Assembly: GCF_001679785.1 (NCBI RefSeq)
Contig: NZ_CP016289.1
Span: 558,001 to 622,000 of the forward strand
Direction of reading: 5' to 3'
Length of the DNA: 64,000 bases
Source of the DNA: Rhizobium leguminosarum
Lineage (GTDB): Bacteria > Pseudomonadota > Alphaproteobacteria > Rhizobiales > Rhizobiaceae
Positions within the stretch are counted from its first letter, which is position 1. Every line of letters starts with the position of its first letter. Below, one piece after another: positions 55,795-64,000 of this stretch. Both the position numbers and the translations under genes were made by a program. The notes under the pieces were generated by a model. That model was given only the letters and a program-made list of their open reading frames with translations, had not been told where the DNA came from and ran no database searches.

Positions 55795-55819
55795 GTCATA
55801 AAATCGAGGGAGAATGACC

Positions 55820-56763
55820 ATGTGCATCGCCTGCACCCACACCATCCACCGCGCCCAGCATAATTTCGGCTGGAACAAGGATTTCGCCCCCGCCGTCGTC
55901 GCCAAGCCCGGCGAGACGATCCACTTCGAATGCATGGATTCATCCGGTGGCCAGCTCGGAAACGACGCGACGCTGGAAACGCTGAACGCGCTCGATTTCG
56001 GCAAGATCAACCCGGTCACCGGCCCGGTCTATATCGAAGGCGCCAAACCCGGCGATGCGCTGAAGGTGACGCTGCGCAAGTTCATTCCCTCGGGCGTCGG
56101 CTGGACGGCCAATATTCCAGGCTTCGGCCTGCTTGCCGACCAATTCAAGGATCCGGCCCTGCACGTCTGGTCTTATGACGCCAACAGCATGGTGCCCGCC
56201 CTTTACGGTCCGGGCGGCCCGCGTGCCGCTGAAGCCCTTCGCCGGCACGATCGGCGTCGCGCCCGCCGAGCCCGGCACCCACTCCGTCGTTCCCCCACGC
56301 CGCGTCGGCGGCAACATGGACATCCGCGACCTAACGGCGGGGGTGACGCTTTATCTGCCCGTCGAGGTCGACGGCGCGCTGTTTTCGATCGGGGATACCC
56401 ATGCCGCCCAGGGCGATGGCGAAGTCTGCGGCACACGGCTATCGAAAGCCAGATGAACGTCGAAGCGACGATCTCGTCAAGGACGCCAAGCTGCAGACGC
56501 CGCGCTTCACCACGACCGAACCGGTAACCCGCCATCTCGACGGCGCCGGCTACGAGGTCACGACAGGCATCGGCCCTGACCTGATGACCGGGGCGCGCGA
56601 AAGCGTCATGCGCATGATCGATCTTCTCGGCGCCGAACACGGCATGAGCGCCGTCGATGCCTATCTGCTCTGCTCGGTCTGCGGCGATCTCCGGATCAGC
56701 GAGATCGTCGACCAGCCGAACTGGGTGGTTTCCTTCTACTTCCCGAGGATCGTGTTCGCGTGA
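55820..56763 (+). pseudogene. Acetamidase/formamidase family protein, frameshifted
   Basis: AmdA/FmdA-type amidase of about 313 residues. Segments are MCIACTHTIHRAQHNFGWNKDFAPAVVAKPGETIHFECMDSSGGQL, VGWTANIPGFGLLADQF, LKPFAGTIGVAPAEPGTHSVVPPRRVGGNMDIRDLTAG, and GAEHGMSAVDAYLLCSVCGDLRISEIVDQPNWVVSFYFP. Shifts lie near 56218 (an extra C in CCC), near 56432 and near 56475. ATG at 55820 has GAGGGAG seven bases upstream; one at 55814 is too close. Hydrolyses short amides to the acid and ammonia, in keeping with the AmiC/AmiR pair upstream. Confidence 0.85.
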
Positions 56764-58447
56764 ACGAAGCCATGCCCGCCGCAGCACCGGTGCTCAGCCT
56801 TCGCAATCTGAGCGTCGATGCCCGCACACCCGAAGGCCGCAAGCCGGTGCTCCAGGATGTCAGCTTCGAGCTTGCAAGCGGCGAAACGCTCTGTATCGCC
56901 GGCGAATCCGGCTCCGGCAAGTCGGTCACCTCGCTGTCGATCATGGGGCTCTTGCCGAAAGCCTCGCTGCGGGTCGCCTCCGGCAGCGTGCTGCTTGGCG
57001 AGCGCGACTTGCTCAAGCTTTCCGACCGGGCGATGCGCAGCGTGCGCGGCGGCGATATCGCCATGGTGTTCCAGGAGCCGATGACATCGCTGAACCCGGT
57101 CATGTCGGTCGGCAACCAACTGACCGAGGCAATCCGCGCGCATCAGGGCAGCGACAATGCCGAGGCGGTGGCGCTGAAGATGCTCGATGCCGTGCAGATC
57201 ACCGAGCCGGCCCGGCGGCTGAAGCAATATCCGCACGAGCTTTCCGGCGGCATGCGCCAGCGGTGATGATCGCCATGGCGCTCTCCTGCCGGCCGAAGGT
57301 GCTGATCGCCGATGAACCGACGACCGCACTCGACGTCACCGTGCAGGCGCAGATCCTCAAGCTGATGCGTGAGTTGAAGCGCGAATTCGGCGCCTCGATC
57401 ATCCTCATCACCCACGATATGGGCGTCGTCGCCGAAATGGCCGACCGCGTCGTCATCATGCAGAATGGCAGAATCGTCGAGACCGGACCGGCACTCGCCG
57501 TCTTCCAGCGGCCGCGAGAGCCCTATACGCAACAGCTACTCGCCGCCGTTCCGCGGCTCGGCGCGCTTACCGGCACCGATCGCCCGCCGCGCATCACGCA
57601 GCGCGCCGTCGAAACGCTCCGCCCCGACCGAACGCCGGTGCTGGACGTGCGCGACCTCATCGTTACCTACGGCAACGCCGCAAGCCGGATTTTCAAGGGC
57701 AAGCCGCCGGTTGCAGCCGTGGACGGCGTTTCCTTGGATATCCTGCCGGGTGAAACGCTCGGCCTCGTCGGCGAAAGCGGCTCCGGCAAATCGACGACGG
57801 GCAAGGCCGTGCTCGGTCTCATCCCCTTCAAGGGCAACGTCCTGATCGACGGCCGCAACATTGCCGGCCTCAGCCAGCGCGAAATGCGCCCCGTGCGCCG
57901 CTCGGCGCAGATGATCTTCCAGGATCCCTATGCCTCGCTCGACCCGCGCATGGCCGTCGGCAAGGCGATCGGCGAACCGATGGTCATCCACAGTATCGGC
58001 AACCACAGCGAACGGCAGGACCGCGTCGCCGAACTGCTGCGCCGGGTCGGCCTGACGCCTGATGCGGCGACGCGCTATCCACACGAGTTTTCAGGCGGCC
58101 AGCGCCAACGCATCTGCATCGCCCGGGCGCTGGCGCTTGAGCCAAAGCTGATCGTCGCCGACGAAAGCGTCGCAGCGCTTGACGTCTCCGTCCGCGCCCG
58201 GGTGCTCGACCTCCTGCTCGAACTGCAGGAAACCATGGGGCTCGCCTATCTCTTCATCTCCCACGACATGGCGGTGGTCGAGCGCATGTCGCACAACGTC
58301 GCCGTCATGCGCGCCGGCCGCATCATCGAAACCGGCACACGGCGGGATATCTTCGAGAACCCACGAGATGACTACACCCGCGCGCTGATCGCAGCGGTTC
58401 CGATCCCTGATCCGGAGGTCTATCGCGGCAGGGAAGCGCATGCGTGA
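56760..58447 (+). pseudogene. Fused dual ATPase of third peptide-type ABC importer, one frameshift
   Basis: GTG start overlapping the amidase stop (GTGA). Domain 1: Walker A GESGSGKS, then SGGMRQR where the frame breaks near 57262 (a missing base in CAGCGGTG), continuing [19 protein letters not shown]. Domain 2: Walker A GESGSGKS, signature FSGGQRQR, Walker B LIVADES, switch FISHD. About 562 residues when joined. Last gene of the second ami locus. Confidence 0.9.
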
Positions 58448-58639
58448 CTGAAGGTTGAGACTTACTAGAATATCGACGAGGAGCGCCTTGCTGTCGAAGC
58501 TCGTGCTGCAACAGCCAATCCGCCTGCATCTCGTCGGCTGACCGCCTTTCGTAAAGAGACGCGGCGGCGTTGGTCGTGGAGTTGTCATTTTCGGGGTGAC
58601 AGGCGCGCTGTTCTCTGCGAAAAGAAACCCGATGAGAGA
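58448..58639. other. Gap and leader region before the thi riboswitch
   Basis: No gene supported. The thi promoter must lie here. I see no terminator for the preceding operon. Confidence 0.5.
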
Positions 58640-58710
58640 CAGGGGCGTTCGTCGACAGACGGGCTGAGAAGCACCCTTCGAACCTGAACCGGATAATGCC
58701 GGCGGAGGAG
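58640..58710 (+). promoter_or_regulatory. TPP riboswitch (THI box)
   Basis: Contains the conserved core: GGGCTGAGA (58661-58669), ACCC, GAACCTGAACCGGATAATGC (58680-58699) and GGCGGAGGA. These match the thiamine pyrophosphate aptamer (CTGAGA plus ACCTGA.C.GGATAATGCC). Lies 60 bases before thiM and controls the thi operon by repressing when TPP is high. Confidence 0.95.
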
Positions 58711-58747
58711 TCGCTCGGGGCATCGCCATACGGGCCGCCCCGCGCCT

Positions 58748-58766
58748 GCCCCGCCTGAAAAGGGGC
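58748..58766 (+). promoter_or_regulatory. Hairpin covering the thiM ribosome-binding site
   Basis: GCCCC (58748-58752) can pair with GGGGC (58762-58766), hiding AGGGG just before the ATG at 58770. It is a plausible expression platform for the riboswitch working at translation. Confidence 0.5.
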
Positions 58767-58769
58767 CAC

Positions 58770-59573
58770 ATGCAGACCAGGACCACACCAGGAGCTATGC
58801 TGAAGGCGATGCGCGAAAAGCCGCCGCTCGTTCAGTGCATCACCAATTACGTCGCCATGAATATCGCCGCCAATGTTCTGCTCGCCGCCGGCGCCTCGCC
58901 CGCCATGGTGCATGCCGCGGAAGAAGCCGGCGAATTCGCCGGGATCGCCAGCGCGCTGACAATCAATATCGGCACGCTGTCGACGCAATGGATCGACGGC
59001 ATGCAGGCGGCTGCGAAGGCGGCGACATCAGCCGGCAAACCCTGGGTGCTCGATCCGGTCGCCCATTATGCGACGGCCTTCCGCCGCAATGCGGTTGCCG
59101 AACTGCTCGCCCTGCGCCCGACCATCATTCGTGGCAACGCGTCCGAGATCATCGCGCTAGCCGGCGGAGAAAGCCGCGGCCAGGGGGTCGACAGCCGCGA
59201 TCCGGTCGAGCAGGCGGAAGGTTCGGCGCGATGGCTGGCTGAGCGGCAGCAGGCGGTGGTCGCCGTTACCGGTGCCGTGGATTTCGTTACCGACGGCGAG
59301 CGGGCCGTGCGCATCGAAGGCGGATCGGCCTTGATGCCTGAGGTCACAGCACTCGGCTGCTCGCTCACCTGCCTGGTCGGCGCCTTTGCCGCGACGGCGC
59401 CTGAGGATATCTTCGGCGCGACGGTCGCAGCACTTTCAACCTTCGCCATCGCCGGCGAGGAGGCAGCCCTTGGTGCGGCCGGCCCGGGATCCTTCTCCTG
59501 GCGCTTCCTCGATGCGCTGGCCGCGCTCGACGCCGAAACGCTTGACGCCAGGGCAAGGATATCAGCCGCATGA
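58770..59573 (+). CDS. thiM: Hydroxyethylthiazole kinase
   Basis: 267 residues. Opens LKAMREKPPLVQCITNYVAMNIAANVLLAAGASPAMVHAAEE, the ThiM signature; WVLDPVAHYATAFR and IIRGNASEIIALAG follow, and the C-terminal GCSLTCLVGAF contains the catalytic cysteine. Phosphorylates hydroxyethylthiazole for thiamine salvage. Its stop overlaps the thiE ATG by four bases. The operon lacks thiC, thiO, thiS and thiG in view, so it serves salvage. Confidence 0.95.
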   Translation: MQTRTTPGAMLKAMREKPPLVQCITNYVAMNIAANVLLAAGASPAMVHAAEEAGEFAGIASALTINIGTLSTQWIDGMQAAAKAATSAGKPWVLDPVAHYATAFRRNAVAELLALRPTIIRGNASEIIALAGGESRGQGVDSRDPVEQAEGSARWLAERQQAVVAVTGAVDFVTDGERAVRIEGGSALMPEVTALGCSLTCLVGAFAATAPEDIFGATVAALSTFAIAGEEAALGAAGPGSFSWRFLDALAALDAETLDARARISAA

Positions 59574-60203
59574 AGACTTTCGATCTTTCGCTCTATCTCG
59601 TCCTCGATCCCGATCTCTGCGCCGGGATCGGCATGGTCGAAACCGCGCGCCTTGCCGTTGCCGGCGGCGCGACCATGGTGCAGCTGCGCGACAAACATGC
59701 CGGCACCATCAGGATGATCGAGACCGGCCGCGCCTTGAAACAGGCGCTGAATGGGACCGGCGCCCTGCTCATCGTCAACGATGACGTCGAGGGCAATCGC
59801 CATCGGCGCCGACGGCCTGCATATCGGCCAGGAGGACATGGATGCGCGCAAAGCGCGGGCGATGGTCGGTGCCGAGATGATCCTTGGCCTGTCGGTCGAG
59901 AGCGAGGCGCTTGCTAACGCGGTCGATCCTGATCTCATCGATTACACCGGCGTCGGGCCGGTGTTTGCGACACCGACCAAGGCCGACCACAAGCAGCCGA
60001 TCGGCTTTGACGGCCTTGCAAGGCTGGTAAAGGCTTCGCCGGTGCCATCGGTCGCGATCGGCGGGCTCAAGGCGGATCATGTCGCCCAAGTGTTCGCCGC
60101 CGGCGCCAAGGGGCTTGCCGTCGTTTCCGCCATCTGCGGCACGCCCGACCCGGAAGCGGCCACGCGCCGCATCGCCGCAGAAATCCGAAAGGCCCGCGCA
60201 TGA
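59570..60203 (+). pseudogene. thiE: Thiamine-phosphate synthase, one frameshift
   Basis: Frame 1 gives MKTFDLSLYLVLDPDLCAGIGMVETARLAVAGGATMVQLRDKHAG to LLIVNDDVE; an extra G in GGG at 59791-59793 shifts it, and AIAIGADGLHIGQEDMDARKARAMVG continues in the other frame to a normal end at 60203. Joined, about 210 residues, family length, with the LRDK, VNDD, GLHIGQ and YTGVGPVFATPTK motifs all intact. Joins HMP-PP and thiazole phosphate to make thiamine phosphate. Probably functional with a sequencing error. Confidence 0.9.
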
Positions 60204-61009
60204 TCCGCAACGTTCTCTCGATCGCCGGTTCCGATCCCTCCGGCGGCGCCGGCATCCAGGCCGATCTCAAGGCCTTTTCCGCCCGCGGCGTCTACGGCAT
60301 GGCGGTGCTGACCGCGCTGACGGCGCAGAACACACAAGGTGTCAGCGGCGTGCATCTGGTGCCGCCGCAATTCGTCGCAGACCAGATCAATGCCGTCTTT
60401 GCCGATGTCCGCGTCGACGCCGTCAAGATCGGCATGATCGCCAATGCCGGCATCGCCGACGCCGTTGCCGGTGCGCTGGCTGACCACCGCGACATGCCGA
60501 TCGTCATCGACCCTGTCATGATCGCCAAGGGTGGAGCGGCCCTGCTCGCGCCTGAAGCGGTCGACGTGCTGACCCGCCGGCTGCTGCCGCTCGCGACACT
60601 GCTGACCCCGAACCTGCCGGAAGCCGCCGCCCTGTTGCACCAGCCGGTGGCGACAAACCGTGCTGAGATGGCTGAACAGGCCGAGCGCCTGCGGGCGCTT
60701 GGCCCGGCCGCGGTGCTGGTCAAGGGCGGCCATCTCGACAGCGACGAGAGCCCTGACGTGCTTGCCACGGCCGCCGGCCTGCACTGGTTCGAAGCCAGGC
60801 GCGTGCCGACCAAGAACACCCACGGCACCGGCTGCACGCTCTCCAGCGCGCTGGCAGCCGAGCTCGCCAAGGGCGCCTCAGCGCGGGAGGCCGTCGCCAT
60901 CGCCAAGGATTATCTCGCCGGCGCGGTCGCGGCTGCCGGACACCTCACCGTCGGCTCCGGCCACGGCCCGGTGCAGCATTTTCATGCGCTCTGGAAAGAC
61001 GCCGAATAG
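60200..61009 (+). CDS. thiD: Hydroxymethylpyrimidine/phosphomethylpyrimidine kinase
   Basis: 269 residues of the ribokinase family. Starts VLSIAGSDPSGGAGIQADLKAFSARGVYG, includes VIDPVMIAKGGAALL near residue 100 and ends the active site with THGTGCTLSSALAAELAKG near residue 210 (the general base Asp position reads GCTLS as in ThiD cysteine type). Phosphorylates HMP twice. Overlaps thiE by four bases. Last gene of the thi operon. Confidence 0.95.
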   Translation: MIRNVLSIAGSDPSGGAGIQADLKAFSARGVYGMAVLTALTAQNTQGVSGVHLVPPQFVADQINAVFADVRVDAVKIGMIANAGIADAVAGALADHRDMPIVIDPVMIAKGGAALLAPEAVDVLTRRLLPLATLLTPNLPEAAALLHQPVATNRAEMAEQAERLRALGPAAVLVKGGHLDSDESPDVLATAAGLHWFEARRVPTKNTHGTGCTLSSALAAELAKGASAREAVAIAKDYLAGAVAAAGHLTVGSGHGPVQHFHALWKDAE

Positions 61010-61041
61010 GCGTCCGTTCCACCAATATTCCGCCAACCGAA

Positions 61042-61068
61042 ACGGCCCGGCCTTCCCGGGCCGTTTTT
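61042..61068 (+). terminator. Terminator of the thiMED operon
   Basis: ACGGCCCGG (61042-61050) pairs with CCGGGCCGT (61056-61064), loop CCTTC, followed by TTTTT ending at 61068. Clear intrinsic terminator 33 bases after thiD. Confidence 0.9.
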
Positions 61069-61227
61069 GCGTTCGGCACCTACTTTGCGTTGAAACCCTG
61101 GGGACAGCGGCGGCTCGCGCCTTTGGCCGTTTGAAAAACCTTGTTGACAAGCCCGGCCAGATGGCCAAGTCTATGACACTAAAAGGGGATATGTTCCGCA
61201 ATAACGGAATAACTGGAGGAGTGACAG

Positions 61228-61707
61228 GTGCCAGACCTGCTTGTGAGCCTATATTCCACTGAGCTTGCCGACCTGAAACGCAAAGCCGACGATGTCGGCG
61301 TCTCCATCCGTCCGGCCCTCCCCCCGGAACTGCATCTCGTCGTCAGCTGGGTTCGCGAACGGTTCAGCGAGAACTGGGCGAGCGAAGTCGCGGTCGCCTT
61401 CTCCCGCCAGCCCGTTGCCTGCCTGATATCAGTCGAAAGCGGCAAGCTCCTGGGCTTTGCCTGCTATGACACGACGGCGCGCGGCTTCTTCGGCCCGACC
61501 GCCGTCGACCCCGACGCACGCGGCAAGGGCATCGGGCTCGCCCTCTTTTCCGCCTGCCTTCAGGCCATGAAGACGCTCGGCCACGCCTATGCCTTCATCG
61601 GCGATGCCGGCCCGGTCGATTTCTACGCCAGGACCGCAGGCGCAACCATCATCCCCGCCCCCGACAAGGGCATCTACGAAGGCATGCTGAGAAGCGCGCC
61701 GAAATGA
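61228..61707 (+). CDS. GNAT acetyltransferase
   Basis: 159 residues. FFGPTAVDPDARGKGIGLALFSACLQAMKTLGHAYAFIGDAGPVDFYARTAGA near residues 85-140 contains the acetyl-CoA motif (RGKGIG) and the FY/AR motif. GTG start at 61228 with GGAGGAG seven bases upstream; a GTG at 61221 overlaps this site. Stands between the thi terminator and nagZ and probably forms an operon with nagZ (24-base gap). The neighbouring nagZ suggests an amino sugar as possible substrate. Confidence 0.85.
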   Translation: MPDLLVSLYSTELADLKRKADDVGVSIRPALPPELHLVVSWVRERFSENWASEVAVAFSRQPVACLISVESGKLLGFACYDTTARGFFGPTAVDPDARGKGIGLALFSACLQAMKTLGHAYAFIGDAGPVDFYARTAGATIIPAPDKGIYEGMLRSAPK

Positions 61708-61731
61708 CCATCTGATCCCGGAGTTACAGAA

Positions 61732-62754
61732 TTGTCCTCGACCCCGCTCGCCCTTTTCGTCGGCCTTCCGAATCCCACTATTTCGGATGATGAATTCGCC
61801 CTCTTTCGCGAAACCAATCCGCTCGGCCTTTTCGTCGGCCGGCGCAATCAGCGCGAGCCGGAGCAGACGAGGCGCCTGATCGAGCGCTTCCGCGAAGCCG
61901 TCGGCCGCGACGACGCGCCTGTCTTCACCGACCAGGAAGGCGGCCGCGTTCAGCATCTCGATGCCGGCCCCTGGCCGCTCTTCCGCAGCTTCGGCCAGTT
62001 CGCCGAACTGGCACGCCGCGATTTCGATCTCGGCAAAAAAGCACTGCGCCTTTCCTCCCAGGCCATGGGCGCGATGATGACGGAACTCGGCCTTTCCAGC
62101 GGCTGCTCGCCCGTTCTCGACCTCGTCTTCGAGACGACGAGCGCGGTCATCGGCGCCCGCTCTTTCGGCCCTGATCCCGATTTCATCGCTTCCCTCGGCC
62201 GCGAGGTCGTCGATGGCCTGCTCGAGACCGGCAACATGCCTGTCATCAAGCATATTCCCGGCCATGGCCGCGCAACGCTCGACTCCCACAAGGAGCGTCC
62301 GGTGGTCCATGCCAGCCGCGAGACGCTCACCGCGACCGATTTCAAGCCCTTCGTGGCACTGAAGGATACGCCCTGGGCGATGGTCGCCCATGTCGTCTAC
62401 TCGGCCTATGACGCGGAGCTGCCGGCGTCGGTCTCGCCGATCATGCACGACGTGATCCGCAACGACATGGGTTATGACGGCGTGCTGATTTCCGACTGCA
62501 TCTTCATGGAATCGCTCTCCGGCACCCTGCCGGAACGCGTCAAACAGGTGCTCGACGCAGGCTTCGATATCGCGCTCCACAGCCACGGCGACATCCCGGA
62601 AAGCGAAGCCGCCGCCAAGGCCGCCCGCCCGCTGACGGAAGGCGCCCTGCAGCGGATCGCTGCCGGCAAGGCCCGCCTCGGCAATCTCAAGATCGATTTC
62701 CGCGCCGCCCGTGCTGAAGTCGAAGACATGTTTGCAAGCGCGCTGGTCTCCTGA
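61732..62754 (+). CDS. nagZ: Beta-N-acetylhexosaminidase, GH3
   Basis: 340 residues, the normal length for NagZ. DQEGGRV at 67-73, the His loop VIKHIPGHGRATLDSH (K173, H174, H179) and the nucleophile D255 in VLISDCIFMESLSG are all present. Removes N-acetylglucosamine from muropeptides or chitooligosaccharides in the cytoplasm. TTG start with GGAG about nine bases upstream. Next to an ABC binding protein gene, so it may serve uptake of GlcNAc-containing oligosaccharides rather than only wall recycling. Confidence 0.9.
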   Translation: MSSTPLALFVGLPNPTISDDEFALFRETNPLGLFVGRRNQREPEQTRRLIERFREAVGRDDAPVFTDQEGGRVQHLDAGPWPLFRSFGQFAELARRDFDLGKKALRLSSQAMGAMMTELGLSSGCSPVLDLVFETTSAVIGARSFGPDPDFIASLGREVVDGLLETGNMPVIKHIPGHGRATLDSHKERPVVHASRETLTATDFKPFVALKDTPWAMVAHVVYSAYDAELPASVSPIMHDVIRNDMGYDGVLISDCIFMESLSGTLPERVKQVLDAGFDIALHSHGDIPESEAAAKAARPLTEGALQRIAAGKARLGNLKIDFRAARAEVEDMFASALVS

Positions 62755-62797
62755 CCGGCACCTCATCTCTCACCGCATAAGAAAAGGGGAATAGAAC

Positions 62798-64000
62798 ATG
62801 AAAAGATATCTTCTTGCCGCCGCCGCACTAACACTGCTTTCGGGTTCCGCCATGGCGCAGACGGTCCTCACCGTGAATATCGAACCGGCGACGACCTGGG
62901 TTCGCAACTTCAACCCGTTCAACCAGACCTCGTCGCGCCAGTCGACACTCGATTTCATCTACGAGCCGCTGGTCGTCTTCAATCGCTTCGACAGCAACAA
63001 GCCGGTCTATCGCCTGGCCGAAAGCTTCAAGCTCTCCGACGACCTGAAGAGCATCGATTTCAAGCTGCGCCCGAACCTGAAATGGTCTGATGGTAAGCCG
63101 CTGACCGCAGCCGACGTCAAGTTCACCTATGATTACCTGAAGAAGTTCCCGGCGCTCGATTTCGTCAGCATCTGGACCTTCATCACCGATATCAAGGCCG
63201 TCGACGGCCAGACGGTGCGCTTCACGCTCGCCAATCCGAGCTCGCTTGCCGCCGAGCAGATCTCGCAATTGCCGATCGTTCCCGAGCATGTCTGGAAGGA
63301 CGTTGCCGATCCCGTGACGTTCGCCAACGAAACTCCGGTCGGCAGCGGCCCGCTGACGGAAGTGCCGCGCTTCACCGGCCAGACCTACGACCAGTGCCGC
63401 AACCCGAACTACTGGGACAACGAGCACCTGAAGGTCGATTGCATGCGCTTCCCGCAGCTTGCCGACAACAATCAGATGCTGACGGCAACGGCCGACGGCA
63501 CGCTCGACTGGGGTGTCTCCTTCATTCCCGATATCGACAATGTCTATGTTTCCAAGGATCCGGCGCACTTCCATTACTGGTATTCGCCGAGCAGCATGGT
63601 CGCCTTCCTGTTCAACCTGGAAACGGCGAACGAGAACAACAAGAAGGCCTTCAACGACCTGAAGTTCCGCCGTGCCGTCTCGATGGCACTCGACCGCAAG
63701 ACGATGATCGACGTCGCCGGCTACGGCTATCCGACGCTGAACGAAGACCCCGGCCTGATGGGCGAGCTTTACAAGAGCTGGGCGGACCCGTCCGTCAAGG
63801 CCGACTTCGGCAAATTCGCAACCTATGATGCCGATGCCGCCAAGGCCCTGCTGGACGAGGCGGGCTACAAGGACAAGGACGGCGACGGCTTCCGCGACAA
63901 TCCCGACGGCACCAAGATCTCCTTCTCGATTATCGTCCCGAGCGCTTGGACGGACTGGATCGACACCGTCAACCTCGCCGTCGAAGGCATGCAGGCGGTC
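62798..64000 (+). CDS. Family 5 solute-binding protein, cut by window end
   Basis: 401 residues of an open frame running off the window. Signal peptide MKRYLLAAAALTLLSGSAMA, then TVLTVNIEPATTWVRNFNPFNQTSSRQSTLDFIYEPLVVFNRFD, a pattern seen in oligosaccharide-binding family 5 proteins. Family motifs ESFKLSDDLKSIDFKLRPNLKWSDGKPLTAADV follow. AGGGG precedes the ATG at 62798. Probably binds chitobiose-like or other glycosides processed by the adjacent NagZ; permeases are expected beyond the window. Confidence 0.9.
   Translation, partial: MKRYLLAAAALTLLSGSAMAQTVLTVNIEPATTWVRNFNPFNQTSSRQSTLDFIYEPLVVFNRFDSNKPVYRLAESFKLSDDLKSIDFKLRPNLKWSDGKPLTAADVKFTYDYLKKFPALDFVSIWTFITDIKAVDGQTVRFTLANPSSLAAEQISQLPIVPEHVWKDVADPVTFANETPVGSGPLTEVPRFTGQTYDQCRNPNYWDNEHLKVDCMRFPQLADNNQMLTATADGTLDWGVSFIPDIDNVYVSKDPAHFHYWYSPSSMVAFLFNLETANENNKKAFNDLKFRRAVSMALDRKTMIDVAGYGYPTLNEDPGLMGELYKSWADPSVKADFGKFATYDADAAKALLDEAGYKDKDGDGFRDNPDGTKISFSIIVPSAWTDWIDTVNLAVEGMQAV

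Noticed and set aside
54082..56019. 645-codon open frame on the minus strand
   Set aside because: Antisense to a binding protein with signal peptide and family motifs; no recognisable domain.
61143..61175. TTGACA as a possible promoter of the GNAT-nagZ genes
   Set aside because: No -10-like hexamer at 16 to 18 bases; the nearest TATG-like sequence is too far.
1..64000. CRISPR arrays, tRNA and rRNA genes, replication or partition genes
   Set aside because: Looked for regular spaced repeats, clover-leaf genes and RepABC-like proteins; none seen.

Overview
The window is GC-rich and gene-dense. It has long polycistronic transport-catabolic operons, two rhizobial-type regulatory styles (LacI and RpiR sugar control, AmiC/AmiR amide control), a RIME-like palindrome, tartrate genes of the Bradyrhizobium/Agrobacterium type and several insertion sequences. 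This points to an alphaproteobacterium of the Rhizobiaceae, most likely Rhizobium, and to an accessory replicon or accessory chromosomal region. I saw no rRNA, tRNA, CRISPR, replication or partition genes.

Layout. 93-7493 (+): a peptide-type (family 5) ABC importer with a class A beta-lactamase-like hydrolase and an AbgB-like M20 amidohydrolase. 7640-16119 (+): an amide module made of the sensor AmiC, the ANTAR antiterminator AmiR, an RNA leader with two small hairpins and an intrinsic terminator, a nitrilase-superfamily amidase, a urea/short-amide type ABC importer (with a fused permease-ATPase) and an amidase-signature amidase. 16230-18539: paired YdcZ-type membrane proteins, a pirin-like cupin and a small unknown. 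18709-25149: a sugar/polyol ABC operon on the minus strand with two catabolic enzymes and a divergent LacI regulator with a perfect operator palindrome. 25263-26939: an IS element. 26983-28198: a Rossmann oxidoreductase and a divergent HxlR regulator. 28532-36350: a tartrate locus (LysR, TctCBA, TtuC, a dctA relic, TarD) in which tctC is split by an IS481-type element. 36457-38510: a divergent TetR/SDR pair and a decayed ohr. 38825-42302: GNAT, bicupin, GST, and a divergent PHA depolymerase. 42334-49614 (-): a second family 5 ABC operon with a SelA-like PLP enzyme and a RidA protein. 49840-50424: a DUF1349 protein. 50588-58447 (+): a second AmiC/AmiR module with its own terminator-containing leader, a third family 5 ABC importer and an acetamidase/formamidase; nearly every gene here carries single-base frameshifts. 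58640-61068 (+): a TPP riboswitch and thiMED ending in a clear terminator. 61228-64000 (+): GNAT, NagZ and the start of a fourth family 5 binding protein, cut by the window end.

How the parts work together. Most of the window imports small nitrogen- or carbon-containing solutes and hydrolyses or oxidises them. The two AmiC/AmiR modules stand out. In the Pseudomonas ami system, AmiC holds AmiR inactive until an amide binds, and free AmiR then prevents termination in the leader RNA. Both loci here keep a sensor, an ANTAR protein and a leader terminator, but attach them to different ABC importers and different amidases.

Odd features of the sequence. At least eighteen frameshifts lie between about 51.2 and 59.8 kb, several at homopolymers, which looks more like sequencing error than gene decay. 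All six solute-binding protein genes whose 3' end is visible are followed by a strong stem-loop or palindrome without a T tract, a likely device for making more binding protein than membrane components.
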